Positions 37,236 through 46,150 of a stretch of DNA of 64,000 nt are shown piece after piece. The DNA is from Rhodococcus jostii RHA1. GTDB lineage: Bacteria; Actinomycetota; Actinomycetes; Mycobacteriales; Mycobacteriaceae. A model generated the notes under the pieces. It searched no databases and had not been told where the DNA came from. It worked only from the letters and a program-made list of their open reading frames with translations. The stretch spans positions 930,001-994,000 of the forward strand of contig NC_008268.1 in NCBI RefSeq assembly GCF_000014565.1, written 5' to 3'. Position 1 is the stretch's first letter. Every line of letters begins with the position of its first letter. A program made the translations under genes and the position numbers.

Positions 37236-37982
37236 TCAATTTCCGGGCTGAGCGTATTGGCGAGGTTTCGCCTCCCGCAAGGCGGAGATCGTGACCTGCT
37301 GCGATTGTTCGATCGTCAGCTGTCCGCCGCTGCGCGCGACCGTGTCGACCACCCCGCCGGGAATGTTCAGGGCCGCCGCCAGAGTCGGCGGATCACCGAT
37401 GGCGACCACCCCGTAGGGGGCGTTCACCTTCCGGCCGTCCACCGACACGCCGCCGGCCGAACCGGACACCCAGGAGTCGACGCCGATCCGGATGGGCGGG
37501 CCGTCCGCACCCTGGATCTGGACGGCTTCGGCACCGGCGGCACGCAATTCCTGCACGAGGTCGAGCAGGACCTCGGAGCCGACTCCCTTGTTGGGGTCGG
37601 TGATGCGCATCGTCACCCCGGGGCCGGTGGCCGGTGCGCTGCCGACCTGGATCGACAGCGCCGTCAACCGGGCCTGCGCCTCGTCGAGTGCCGCCCCGGA
37701 ACTGCCGCTCTGTTGCAACGTTGCCAAGGTCTGTTCCAGCGATGCGATCTCCTGCCGCAGGGCCGCCTCCCGCTGGTTCAGCGTGTCCAGGACGACCAGG
37801 AGATCGGCCGGGCTCGCCGAGTCGAGGGTGTCGCCGGACCCGGTGTTCTTCACCTGCGTGACGATCGCGATTCCCAGCCCACCGAGCAGGAGCGCGGCCA
37901 GCAGCGCGAAGACGACGTGCGATCGCTGCGACGTCGCCGGTTCGTTCCCGTGCAGTTCGTGTCTGCCCTCGTGTCCGCTCAC
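37236..37982 (-). CDS. DUF881 family membrane protein (Rv1825-like)
   Basis: The 248-residue protein has one membrane helix (about residues 20-45, VVFALLAALLLGGLGIAIVT), a coiled-coil stretch and a DUF881 domain with GPGVTMRITDP, LLDLVQELRAAGAEAVQI and NAPYGVVAIGDPPTL. It is likely anchored with the domain outside. The family is often near division and cell-wall genes; function is unproven. GTG 37982 lies 7 bases after the sbp stop. Confidence 0.9.
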   Translation of the reverse strand: MSGHEGRHELHGNEPATSQRSHVVFALLAALLLGGLGIAIVTQVKNTGSGDTLDSASPADLLVVLDTLNQREAALRQEIASLEQTLATLQQSGSSGAALDEAQARLTALSIQVGSAPATGPGVTMRITDPNKGVGSEVLLDLVQELRAAGAEAVQIQGADGPPIRIGVDSWVSGSAGGVSVDGRKVNAPYGVVAIGDPPTLAAALNIPGGVVDTVARSGGQLTIEQSQQVTISALREAKPRQYAQPGN

Positions 37983-37989
37983 GCCGCGA

Positions 37990-38388
37990 TCACGCCCCGA
38001 ACAGACGTCGCCGGAGCGCGGCCGCGTTGCCGAAGATGCGGATTCCGAGCACGACGACGATCGCGGTGGACAGCTGGGTTCCCACACCGAGTTGGTCACC
38101 GAGCCACACGATCAGGGCGGCCACCAGGACGTTGAACACGAACGAGACGACGAACACCTTCGAGTCGAAGATCTCGTCGAGGTACGCGCGCAGTCCGCCG
38201 AACACCGCGTCGAGCGCGGCGACGACGGCGATGGGCAGGTAGGGCTGCACGGCGTCGGGCACTTGCGGGCTGAACACCACTCCCAGCACGATGCCCACGA
38301 TCAGGGCGAGCACCCCGTAGATCGCGGATCCGCCCTTCAGTGCTGCCTTCATTCGTGTGACGCCTCCATTCGACTCCGCCGTTGTCAT
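37990..38388 (-). CDS. sbp: Small basic protein Sbp (DUF1290)
   Basis: This 132-residue membrane protein has about three hydrophobic helices and the DUF1290 signatures YLPIAVVAALDAVFGGLRAYL and LGIRIFGNAAALRRRLF. It is the conserved small membrane protein between two DUF881 genes in actinobacteria. The chosen ATG 38388 overlaps the upstream DUF881 stop (ATGA); an internal ATG at 38352 is possible. Function is unknown. Confidence 0.9.
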   Translation of the reverse strand: MTTAESNGGVTRMKAALKGGSAIYGVLALIVGIVLGVVFSPQVPDAVQPYLPIAVVAALDAVFGGLRAYLDEIFDSKVFVVSFVFNVLVAALIVWLGDQLGVGTQLSTAIVVVLGIRIFGNAAALRRRLFGA

Positions 38389-39248
38389 CGTGTTCCCACT
38401 TCCCTGGCTGCCCGCACTTCCCGCGCCGGGGCGGCCGGCAAGTGGAGATCGTCGGCCTCCGCCACCGCGAAGCCGATGCCGTACAACTGCGCCACGCTGG
38501 ACATCCGCAGATAGGCGTCGCTCACCACGAATCCGGTCTGCATCGGCCCCTGCGGGCCGATCGCCGAGACCACGTACGGCGAGAACACCGGCTGATTGTC
38601 CACGAGCATCGCGCCACCCGCCTGGCGGATCGTCACCGACGGGCCGATCCGCACGTCGCCGACCGCGATGGCCTCGGCGCCGCTCGCCCACAGCGAATTG
38701 ACCACCGACTGGAGGTCGCGGTCGAGCACCACGGCCTTCCCCCCGACACTGCGCTGGGACGAGTCGGACAGGTTGGGCTTGGCCGCGGGGTCCGTCAACG
38801 TCACGGTCAGGCCGGGACCGTGCACGGCCTCGACTCCGGCGTCCCCCTCGAGGCCGCGAAGCTCGTCGAGCAGTGCCGCACCTCGGGCGTCACCGGCCAG
38901 CGCGGTGGCGCGCGCGTCGTCGGTCTGTGTCGACAGCGTGTCCCGGGTTGCGGCGAGGGCGCCCGCCCGATCCTGGGCGTCCTGCACCTTGCTCAGCAGT
39001 TCGGTCCGCACCTGCTCGGTGCCGGGGATGCGTTCGGTGGCCTGCCGGTAGGCGACCGACAGCACCAGCCCGACGAGCAGCGCGCCGATCGCGATCCACA
39101 CCTGCTGACCGACCCGCGTCTGTCGTGAATGTCCCTGCTCACGATCGTCGGCCGCACCCTCGTACCCGGGGTCCAGGTGGTCGTTCATCAGGGACCGCAG
39201 CAGGGACGGCACCGGATTCCTGCGAATGCCGGAATCTGTCCGTTTCAT
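38385..39248 (-). CDS. DUF881 family membrane protein (Rv1823-like)
   Basis: The 287-residue protein has a cytoplasmic basic N-terminus, one helix (about residues 52-70, VWIAIGALLVGLVLSVAY), coiled coil and a DUF881 domain with GPGLTVTLTDPAAKPN, LWASGAEAIAVGDVRIGP and VFSPYVVSAIGPQ. It pairs with the second DUF881 protein across sbp. Its start overlaps the pgsA2 stop by one base (TGATG), so the block is one operon. Confidence 0.9.
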   Translation of the reverse strand: MKRTDSGIRRNPVPSLLRSLMNDHLDPGYEGAADDREQGHSRQTRVGQQVWIAIGALLVGLVLSVAYRQATERIPGTEQVRTELLSKVQDAQDRAGALAATRDTLSTQTDDARATALAGDARGAALLDELRGLEGDAGVEAVHGPGLTVTLTDPAAKPNLSDSSQRSVGGKAVVLDRDLQSVVNSLWASGAEAIAVGDVRIGPSVTIRQAGGAMLVDNQPVFSPYVVSAIGPQGPMQTGFVVSDAYLRMSSVAQLYGIGFAVAEADDLHLPAAPAREVRAAREVGTR

Positions 39249-39871
39249 CACTGGACCTCGCGTTCCTCGCCGCCCGGTCCTCGCACGGGAACGGTGCGCG
39301 CGACGGTCAGCGCGTTCACGGTGTAGAGCAGCCCGGTCCACACGTAGAGCACCGTGCCCCAGATCAGGAGCGCGGCGCCGAGCGGCTGCGCCACGGTCGC
39401 GATGCTCCAGTCGCCGTGCGCCGCGAGGGTCATCGGCAGCGCGAACATCAGCAGGAACGTGGCACCCTTGCCGAGGTACATCACGTCGGGGGGAGGGAGA
39501 CCGCGCCGTCGGTAGATGACCAGCGTGAGCGCGAGAACGGCGTCGCGGCCGATCAGGATCGCCGCCACCCACCACGGGATGAATCCGCGCAGGACGAACG
39601 TCACCAGCGTCGTGACGACGTAGAGGCGATCGACGAAGGGGTCGAGCAGCGCACCCAGCTTCGACGACTGGTCGAGGATCCGCGCCAGCTTGCCGTCGAG
39701 CCAGTCGGTGAAGCCGCTGATCATGAGGATCGCGAGTGCCCACCCGTCGGAGTGGGTGACGAGCAGCAGGTACACGAACAGCGGCACGCCGAGGAGTCGA
39801 ACCACGCTCAGGAGGTTCGGGACGGTCACGATCCGGTCCGACCGCGCAGTGTCCCGGTCCACCGAATTCAC
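39248..39871 (-). CDS. pgsA2: CDP-alcohol phosphatidyltransferase (PgsA2-like)
   Basis: The enzyme family transfers a phosphatidyl group from CDP-diacylglycerol to an alcohol. The 207-residue polytopic protein has the CAP motif as DWLDGKLAR followed by GALLDPFVD, giving the metal- and CDP-binding Asp residues. By order it matches Rv1822. Alcohol specificity (glycerophosphate or other) cannot be settled. GTG 39871 with GGGAG 6-8 bases ahead was chosen over the longer frame. Confidence 0.9.
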   Translation of the reverse strand: MNSVDRDTARSDRIVTVPNLLSVVRLLGVPLFVYLLLVTHSDGWALAILMISGFTDWLDGKLARILDQSSKLGALLDPFVDRLYVVTTLVTFVLRGFIPWWVAAILIGRDAVLALTLVIYRRRGLPPPDVMYLGKGATFLLMFALPMTLAAHGDWSIATVAQPLGAALLIWGTVLYVWTGLLYTVNALTVARTVPVRGPGGEEREVQ

Positions 39872-39986
39872 CAAAATCTCCCCAGCGTCGAGTGCGGACC
39901 TGTTTTCGGGCGCTCGTCGCACCGCTCTCGCCACTCTTCCACAACCGGGATGGTGTTCAGTCGATCCTCTCGTCCGTCCGGCCGTG

Positions 39987-41045
39987 TCACTCGCCCCGCG
40001 CAACGTCCGGTCGTGGTGGGGCCGGTACGCGTGCGACGGCGTCCGCGGTCAGACTTCCCAGGTACAGCCACCCGTCGTGCTCCCGCACACCTGTGACGGG
40101 GGAATAGCTGCCCTTGCCTCCGCGCAGGCTGTGCACGATCTCGCCGCGGTGATCGAGGGCGATCACCCAGCCGGCGTGCTCCGGATTCGGTTGCACGGCC
40201 TCCGGCAGGTTCGCCGCGACGATCCGCAGCGTCGGGTACGGCGCGAGCAGGTCGAGCAACCGCATCCGCGGGCTGTAGAGCGCCACCCAGAACAGGCCGT
40301 CCCGTGTCTGGGACGTCATGTTGTCCGGTATGCCGGGCAGATTCGCGGCCCACACCGACGCCGCACCCTGCGACGGGCCGGTCAGGTCGACGCGGGAGAT
40401 CTGGTACGAGCCGGTCTCGGCGACGAGAACGAACGACTCGTCCGAGGCCAGTCCCACGCCGTTGGCGAACTGCAGCCCCTCGGCCAGGAGGTCGGTCTCC
40501 CCCGTCCGCGGGTCCAGACGCAGCAGGCGGCCGGTCCCGCGGTGCTCGAGAAGGTCGTAGCGGTGGTCGGCGATCGTGAAGTGCGCCGAGGAGTCGGTGA
40601 AGTACACGATGCCGTCCCTGCCGACCGCCGAGTTGTTGCACGCCACGAGCGGGCGCCCGGCCGCGGCGTCGGCGAGCACGTCGACGCGTCCCTGGTCGTC
40701 GACTCGCAGCACACCGCGCTCGGCGTCGCAGATCAGGAACCGGCCGTCGTCGAGTATCTCGACCCCGAGAGGCCGCCCGTGGGTGTTCGCGAGTTCGGTG
40801 GCGTGTCCGTGGCCGTCGAACCGCCAGATCCGGCCGTCGTTGCCTCCGGTGACCACCCGGCCGTCGTGATCGACGGCGACGTCCTCCGGGCCTTCTCCGG
40901 CGGGGAGCGTCCAGCGGTGCGCGTCGTCGAGCATCCCGTTCGGCGCGAGCACTCCCGTCGGTGGTGGTGGCGGCGGGGCGTGCCAGACGGTGGGGTCGAC
41001 ACCGGTGCGGTCGAGCTTGCGGGCGAGAGACTCGAAGAAGGTCAC
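39987..41045 (-). CDS. SMP-30/strictosidine synthase-like beta-propeller protein
   Basis: The 352-residue protein is a six-bladed propeller of the SMP-30/gluconolactonase/strictosidine synthase superfamily, with GEGPEDVAVDHDGRVVTGG, ACNNSAVGRDGIVYFTDSS and QFANGVGLASDESFVLVAE. Calcium-dependent lactone hydrolysis is the typical activity, substrate unknown. A Pro-rich run (HAPPPPPPTG) follows the first 20 residues. There is no signal peptide. It stands alone upstream of pgsA2. Confidence 0.85.
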   Translation of the reverse strand: MTFFESLARKLDRTGVDPTVWHAPPPPPPTGVLAPNGMLDDAHRWTLPAGEGPEDVAVDHDGRVVTGGNDGRIWRFDGHGHATELANTHGRPLGVEILDDGRFLICDAERGVLRVDDQGRVDVLADAAAGRPLVACNNSAVGRDGIVYFTDSSAHFTIADHRYDLLEHRGTGRLLRLDPRTGETDLLAEGLQFANGVGLASDESFVLVAETGSYQISRVDLTGPSQGAASVWAANLPGIPDNMTSQTRDGLFWVALYSPRMRLLDLLAPYPTLRIVAANLPEAVQPNPEHAGWVIALDHRGEIVHSLRGGKGSYSPVTGVREHDGWLYLGSLTADAVARVPAPPRPDVARGE

Positions 41046-41087
41046 GAACTGTGAGATTAGTCGCGTCCCCCGCTGGACGTGGTTCCG

Positions 41088-41708
41088 CTAACGCCAGGCG
41101 AAGACCGGCTGGTCGAAACCGTCGATCCGCGTGTGCCTGCCGTGCAGTGCGACCTCCCGGAACTGGAACACGACCGCGCCGGTGGGGGCGTGCACGAGGT
41201 GACGGCGGAACGGCCATTGGATCACCGGTTTCGACGATTCGGGGATCTCGACGAACCGCGGCTCCGCGTCGATCTCGGGAACGCCCACCGAGAACACTTC
41301 CGCCACTTCCTCGCGATTGGGGACGAGCGACGTGATCGACTGGTCCGACCACACGACGAACGGGGTGATGACGTACCCGGAGCGGGTGACGTAGTCGTCG
41401 AGCCTGCCGAGCACCGCGGACGGCTCCACGTCGAGGCCGAGTTCCTCGTGCAGCTCGCGCCGGGCGGCGTCCTCGCCGGTCTCCCCCGGATCCACTCCGC
41501 CGCCGGGCAACGCGAACTGTCCCGGATGCGCGCGCATCTTGCTCGGGCGCATGGTCAGCGGAACGGCCTGACCGCCGGCGCCGTCGTTCATCACGGCGAT
41601 CACTACCGCCGCGGACCGCCGATTCGTCGGGTCCACGATCCGTGGTTCGAAGCGTGCCAGCGCGTCGGCGAGCCGTTCCCTGCTCAGTGCGTGCCCATTC
41701 ACCATCAC
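41088..41708 (-). CDS. NUDIX hydrolase (CoA-pyrophosphatase-like)
   Basis: The 206-residue protein has a complete Nudix box, GGVDPGETGEDAARRELHEE followed by LGL, at about residues 72-95. SKMRAHPGQFALPGG just ahead is the UPF0035-type signature seen in CoA and acyl-CoA pyrophosphatases. It likely cleaves nucleoside-diphosphate-linked compounds such as CoA. The next gene upstream encodes an acyl-CoA ligase, which fits a CoA substrate but proves nothing. Confidence 0.88.
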   Translation of the reverse strand: MMVNGHALSRERLADALARFEPRIVDPTNRRSAAVVIAVMNDGAGGQAVPLTMRPSKMRAHPGQFALPGGGVDPGETGEDAARRELHEELGLDVEPSAVLGRLDDYVTRSGYVITPFVVWSDQSITSLVPNREEVAEVFSVGVPEIDAEPRFVEIPESSKPVIQWPFRRHLVHAPTGAVVFQFREVALHGRHTRIDGFDQPVFAWR

Positions 41709-41778
41709 CCGACAGTATCGCCAGTCGCGGCGAAACCCACGCTTCGATCCCCCCGCGTTTCGAACCCCGCGCCGGCCG

Positions 41779-43299
41779 TCAGCCGAGCAGTTGCTGCCTG
41801 ATCTCGTTCTTGAGGACCTTCCCCAGTTTGGAACGCGGCAGATCGGGCCAGACCAGGATTTCCTTCGGGGTCTTCACGCTGCCGATGCGCGCTTTCACGA
41901 ACGCCGTGAGTGCGTCGGCCTCGATCGGTGTTCCGGCTCGGGACTGGACGACGGCGACGACACGTTCACCCCATTTCTCGTCGGGGAGCCCGATCACCCC
42001 GCAGTCCTGGATTCCGGGGTACGCCATGAGCGCCTGTTCCACTTCGACGGAATAGACGTTGAATCCGCCGGTGATGATCATGTCCTTGGCCCGGTCGACG
42101 ATGTACAGGAAGTTGTCGTCGTCGAGGTACCCGATGTCGCCCGTGTGATGCCAGCCGTGCGCCGACGCCTCCTGCGTCGCAACGGGATTCTTGTAGTACC
42201 CCGTCATGACGAGCGAGCTGCGCACGACCACTTCGCCTCGCTCACCGGAAGGCAGCAGCGTCCCCTGCCCGTCCATGATGGCGACGGTGACCAGCGGGGA
42301 GGGCCTGCCTGCGGAGCTCAGCCGGGCGGTCGCCACCGAGCCGTCGGCGTGGAAATGGTCTTTCGGCGCCATCGTCGCGATCATCATCGGCGCCTCGCTC
42401 TGCCCGAACAGCTGGGCCATCACCGGCCCGATCCGGGTCAGCGCTTCTTCGAGCCGGGTCGGCGAGATCGGCGCCGCGCCGTACCAGAAGCATTGCAGCG
42501 AACTCAGGTCCGTCGTCGCCAGGTCTGCGTGGTCCAGCAGCATGTAGATCAGGGTCGGCGGAAGGAAGGTGTGGGTGACGCGGTCCCGGTCGATGTGCGC
42601 GAGGAACTGCCCCAGGTCGGGCGTGGGCATGATGACCACCTGTCCGCCGAGGGCGAGGATCGGGAAACACAGGACACCGGCCGCGTGCGTCAACGGCGCG
42701 AGGGCGAGGTAGACCGGCCTGCCGTCGAACGGGTAGCTCATCAGGGTCAGCGCAGACATCGTCTCGATGTTCCGGCCGGTGAGCATCACACCCTTCGGCC
42801 TCCCCGTCGTGCCGCCGGTGCCGACGATCAGCGCGAGATCGTCGACCGGCTCGACGTCGAGACGTTCGGTACCCAGCCAGTCGTCGAACGGGTGGGCGTA
42901 CTCCTCATCGCCGTCGAGACATACGAGCGTCGTCAGCAGCGGCAACTGCCGACGGATCCGATCGACCAAGGGCGCGAACGCCTTCTGGAAGATCAGGCAG
43001 CGACAGTCGAAGAGGGCGAGCAGGTCCCGATTCTCCGCCGCCTCGTTCCGCGGGTTGATCGGGCACCACACCGCCCCCGCCCGGCTGATCCCGAAGACGC
43101 AGGAGAACGCAGTCGGATCGTTGCCGGACAGGACGGCCACCTTGTCGCCCGCGGCGATCCCCGACCGTGCCAGCGCGGCCGCGACGCGCCGGCTCAGGTC
43201 CTGGACATCGGCGTACGACAGCGTCCGGTCGCCCATCGTCAGGCACGGCGACGACGGACCGAGCGAGGCACCCTTGTCGAGGTAGTCGGTCAAGCGCAT
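41779..43299 (-). CDS. Acyl-CoA synthetase (AMP-forming, ANL superfamily)
   Basis: The 506-residue enzyme activates a carboxylic acid as acyl-AMP and then acyl-CoA. It has the AMP-binding loop TGGTTGRPKG (residues 161-170), the adenine pocket GQSEAP, WHHTGDIGYLDDDNFLYIVD and the catalytic Lys in PRSKLGKVLKNE near the C-terminus. The substrate may be a fatty, aromatic or terpenoid acid. It is the last gene of a three-gene minus-strand set with a saccharopine-dehydrogenase-like gene and an SDR gene, divergent from a TetR gene. Confidence 0.93.
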   Translation of the reverse strand: MRLTDYLDKGASLGPSSPCLTMGDRTLSYADVQDLSRRVAAALARSGIAAGDKVAVLSGNDPTAFSCVFGISRAGAVWCPINPRNEAAENRDLLALFDCRCLIFQKAFAPLVDRIRRQLPLLTTLVCLDGDEEYAHPFDDWLGTERLDVEPVDDLALIVGTGGTTGRPKGVMLTGRNIETMSALTLMSYPFDGRPVYLALAPLTHAAGVLCFPILALGGQVVIMPTPDLGQFLAHIDRDRVTHTFLPPTLIYMLLDHADLATTDLSSLQCFWYGAAPISPTRLEEALTRIGPVMAQLFGQSEAPMMIATMAPKDHFHADGSVATARLSSAGRPSPLVTVAIMDGQGTLLPSGERGEVVVRSSLVMTGYYKNPVATQEASAHGWHHTGDIGYLDDDNFLYIVDRAKDMIITGGFNVYSVEVEQALMAYPGIQDCGVIGLPDEKWGERVVAVVQSRAGTPIEADALTAFVKARIGSVKTPKEILVWPDLPRSKLGKVLKNEIRQQLLG

Positions 43300-43333
43300 G
43301 GTGTGGTCCTCCTCGAAGTCGCGGCCGGGACGA

Positions 43334-44455
43334 TCAGCTCTGCACGGTGAGAACCGGCTCCATCACGAGGCCGAAGCTCCGCAGGATTCCCAGGAGTTCG
43401 CGATGCCCGAACGCCTGGCACGCCGACGCGAGACCCGTCCGCTTCGGAGGCTGCTGCAACAGGGAGTACGCGGCGTACGCCTGCAGGAGACCCGTCTGCT
43501 TGTAGTTGCAGTTGCCGTGGATGACACAGTGCGCCCGCCCCAGCGGCCCCGACGCGTACACGGAGTCGAGCGATGTGTTGACCCGTGGGTTCTCCCGCGG
43601 CGGCATTCCCGCCTGCACGGAGCCGGCGATCTCCGCGAGCGCCGCGTCCTGCTCGTCCGCGGGAAGGGTCTTGATCTGTTCCTCGACCATCTTCTGCGTC
43701 GCGACGACACCCTCCATCACGGAACGGTCGAACACGCCGCCTGCCGCTTTCACGTTCGCCACCCGCGGATCGTCCTTGAACCACACGGGATGGCTGGTGC
43801 CGCCCCACGGCAGCGCGAGGGCCATCTGGTGCTGTCCCGGCACCACGACCTCGAACGTGGTACCGGGATCCCACTTCTCGTACCGGTTCTGTTCCAGGTA
43901 GTACCAGTCGGCTTTGAGGATCGTGAAGATCGTCTGCGTGGACGCGTAGGTGGGAAAACCCTTCCACAACACCAGGATGTCGAGAGTGTCCAATCCGGGC
44001 GTCTCCAGCGCGATGTTCGCGGCGATCTCGCCGGTGGTGTACATCTGCGCGACACCGGGTGACAGCAGCAGCCCTTTCTCCGCGAACTTCTCGCCGAACT
44101 TCGCCTGCACGTCCAGAACCCAGTCCTGTTCACCGGTCGTGTCGGTGTAGTGACAGCCCGCGGCGAGAGCCGCCTCGACGACGATGGCGCCGTGCTTGAT
44201 GAACGGGCCGACCATGTTGCTGACAACCCTTGCGCCGCTGAACAATTCCGTCAGCGCCGGGACGGTGTGCTCGACCTCGACCACCTCGTGGTCGACGGTG
44301 TCCAGGCCGGGAATCCGGTCGAGCACTTCCTGGATCCGCTTCTTGTCCCGCCCCGCGGCGATGAACGGAATGTTGAACTCGCGCAGGTATTCACACACGA
44401 GGCGCCCGGTGTAACCGGAGACTCCGTAGACGATGACGGGCTTCTTGTCGGTCAT
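43334..44455 (-). CDS. Saccharopine dehydrogenase-like (DUF5938) protein
   Basis: The 373-residue protein begins with a Rossmann motif VIVYGVSGYTGRLVCEYL, then FIAAGRDKKRIQEVLD, VVSNMVGPFIKHG and CHYTDTTGEQDWV, as in saccharopine dehydrogenase/trans-enoyl-reductase-like proteins. The C-terminal half fits DUF5938. A redox step on a CoA- or ACP-bound acyl chain is possible. It is unlike the second family member at 22594 apart from the N-terminal domain. Confidence 0.82.
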   Translation of the reverse strand: MTDKKPVIVYGVSGYTGRLVCEYLREFNIPFIAAGRDKKRIQEVLDRIPGLDTVDHEVVEVEHTVPALTELFSGARVVSNMVGPFIKHGAIVVEAALAAGCHYTDTTGEQDWVLDVQAKFGEKFAEKGLLLSPGVAQMYTTGEIAANIALETPGLDTLDILVLWKGFPTYASTQTIFTILKADWYYLEQNRYEKWDPGTTFEVVVPGQHQMALALPWGGTSHPVWFKDDPRVANVKAAGGVFDRSVMEGVVATQKMVEEQIKTLPADEQDAALAEIAGSVQAGMPPRENPRVNTSLDSVYASGPLGRAHCVIHGNCNYKQTGLLQAYAAYSLLQQPPKRTGLASACQAFGHRELLGILRSFGLVMEPVLTVQS

Positions 44456-44495
44456 GAGATGCCTTTCAGAATGTGGGAGAAGTTCGGGAGATCGG

Positions 44496-45299
44496 TCACA
44501 TGCCCATGCCACCGTCGACCGGCAGGCCGATTCCGGTGACGAAGCGGGCGGCGTCGGAGGCCAGGAAGACGACGGTGTCGGCGATGTCCGCGACCTCGCC
44601 GAGTCGCCCGAGAGGCGTCAGGCCGATCACGTCGGCGACCGCGGCGTCGGCGCTGGGCCACAGTCCGAGCCGCTCCATGTCGGCGGCCAGCCCGAGTCCC
44701 ATCTCCGTGGCGACCAGCCCGGGGTACACACAGTTCACCCGGACGCCGTACCCGAGTTTGCCTGCCTCCTGGGCCGCGACCCGGGTCAGCCGGTCGACGG
44801 CCGACTTGGTGGCGGAGTAGCCGGCGATGCCCGGGAACGGGATGGTGGCGGCGACCGAGGAGACGTTGACGATCGCCCCGCCCGATCCCGCTGCGCCTCC
44901 GGGACGCATCGCGCGCAGACCGTGTTTCAGACCGAGCGCGACGCCGAGAATGTTGACCTCGCACATCCGTCGGATGTCTGCGGGGTCGATGTCGACCACG
45001 AGCGACGAGATCTCGATGCCCGCGTTGTTGACGAGGAGGTCGAGTCCGCCGAGTTGCTCCACGGTGGCAGCGACGGCGCGCTCCCAGTTGCCGTCGTCGG
45101 TCACGTCGAGTTTCACGAATCCGGTGTCGACGCCGGTCTTCCCGACGGAATCGGCAGTCGCGCGCCCTTCCTCCTCGAGGACGTCGCCGATCACGACCGC
45201 CGCACCGGCGTCGGCGAGGGCGGCAGCCATACCGGCGCCCAACCCCTTCGCACCACCGGTGACCAGTGCTTTCCGTCCTGCAAGATCACTTACGCTCAT
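44496..45299 (-). CDS. SDR family NAD(P)-dependent oxidoreductase
   Basis: This 267-residue classical SDR has TGGAKGLG (residues 14-21), LLVNNAGIE, VNVSSVAATIPF and the catalytic YSATK, plus IGLPVDGGMGM at the C-terminus. It should oxidise or reduce a hydroxy/keto group of the substrate used by the operon. ATG 45299 follows the operator/promoter region by about 75 bp. It is the first gene of the TetR-facing operon. Confidence 0.93.
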   Translation of the reverse strand: MSVSDLAGRKALVTGGAKGLGAGMAAALADAGAAVVIGDVLEEEGRATADSVGKTGVDTGFVKLDVTDDGNWERAVAATVEQLGGLDLLVNNAGIEISSLVVDIDPADIRRMCEVNILGVALGLKHGLRAMRPGGAAGSGGAIVNVSSVAATIPFPGIAGYSATKSAVDRLTRVAAQEAGKLGYGVRVNCVYPGLVATEMGLGLAADMERLGLWPSADAAVADVIGLTPLGRLGEVADIADTVVFLASDAARFVTGIGLPVDGGMGM

Positions 45300-45374
45300 T
45301 CCGACCTGCCTTCGTACGAGACGATTCGCGGAAACCACGTCACGAGACCGAGTCCGCAATGTGGTGTGGATCAC

Positions 45375-45402
45375 AGCGTATTCGACTTTGTACAACTGTC
45401 AA
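45375..45402 (-). promoter_or_regulatory. Promoter of the SDR/DUF5938/acyl-CoA ligase operon
   Basis: On the minus strand a perfect -35 TTGACA (45397-45402) is 16 bases from -10 TACGCT (45375-45380). The -35 overlaps the first palindrome of the TetR operator, consistent with repression. Confidence 0.6.
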
Positions 45403-45425
45403 GAATTCTCTTGACGACTGTCAAG
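45398..45425. promoter_or_regulatory. Double palindromic TetR operator
   Basis: Two overlapping perfect dyads are present: GTCAAGA-ATTC-TCTTGAC (45398-45415) and CTTGAC-GACT-GTCAAG (45410-45425). A further half site CGTCAAG is at 45441-45447. They cover the promoters of both divergent transcripts, so the adjacent TetR protein probably represses itself and the operon. Confidence 0.75.
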
Positions 45426-45508
45426 TTTTTGTTACACAGTCGTCAAGGAACGCGGGCTAGACTGATGCTCACCGTGCTGGACCATGCGCGCCGAACAGGA
45501 AGAATGCC

Positions 45509-46144
45509 GTGACACCCGTCGCCGAGAAGAACGCCGATCGAGTCTCGCGCCGCCAGGTCGACAAGTTCGCCGAGCGCCGGGATCAGCTCGCCGAGGCCGC
45601 GTTGCAGACCCTCTCGGAACTCGGCTATGCCCGCACCAGCCTCCGGGAGATCGCCCAGAACTCCGAGTTCTCCCACGGCGTCCTGCACTACTACTTCAGC
45701 GACAAGGTCGATCTGATCACGCACTGCGTGCGGCACTACAAGGCCCGGTGCGTCACGCGATACGACGGCGTGGTCGCCACGGCGCAGACTCCCGAGGAGT
45801 TGAAGGCGGGATTCGGCCGGGTGCTGGGGGATTCCCTCCGCGACGAGGCCACCCTGCATCGCCTCTGGTACGACCTCCGCTCGCAGTCGCTGTTCGAGGA
45901 GTCGTTCCGGGCAGACGTCGCCGCGATCGACAAGAGTCTCGAAAACATGATCTGGCGCATCGTGTCCCGGTATGCGGAATTGGCGGGGCGCACGATCACC
46001 ATCGCCCCGGCCACCATGTATGCGGTCCTCGACGGACTGTTCCAGCAGAGCCTCGCACGGTATCTGTCGGGCGACGACACCGCCGCGGACAGCCTCGCGG
46101 ACAACGTCGATCAGGTACTGGCGCTCGTCATTCCGGCACGGTAA
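45509..46144 (+). CDS. TetR/AcrR family transcriptional regulator
   Basis: The 211-residue protein has an N-terminal HTH (about residues 20-70): RDQLAEAALQTLSELGYART, SLREIAQNSEFSHGVLHYYF and SDKVDLITHCV. The C-terminal ligand domain is of TetR_C type with LWYDLRSQSLFEE. It is divergent from the SDR operon and two palindromes lie between them, so it most likely controls that operon, with an acyl-CoA or the pathway substrate as inducer (inference). It starts at GTG and ends 6 bp before the convergent SRPBCC gene. Confidence 0.92.
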   Translation: MTPVAEKNADRVSRRQVDKFAERRDQLAEAALQTLSELGYARTSLREIAQNSEFSHGVLHYYFSDKVDLITHCVRHYKARCVTRYDGVVATAQTPEELKAGFGRVLGDSLRDEATLHRLWYDLRSQSLFEESFRADVAAIDKSLENMIWRIVSRYAELAGRTITIAPATMYAVLDGLFQQSLARYLSGDDTAADSLADNVDQVLALVIPAR

Positions 46145-46150
46145 GGCCGG

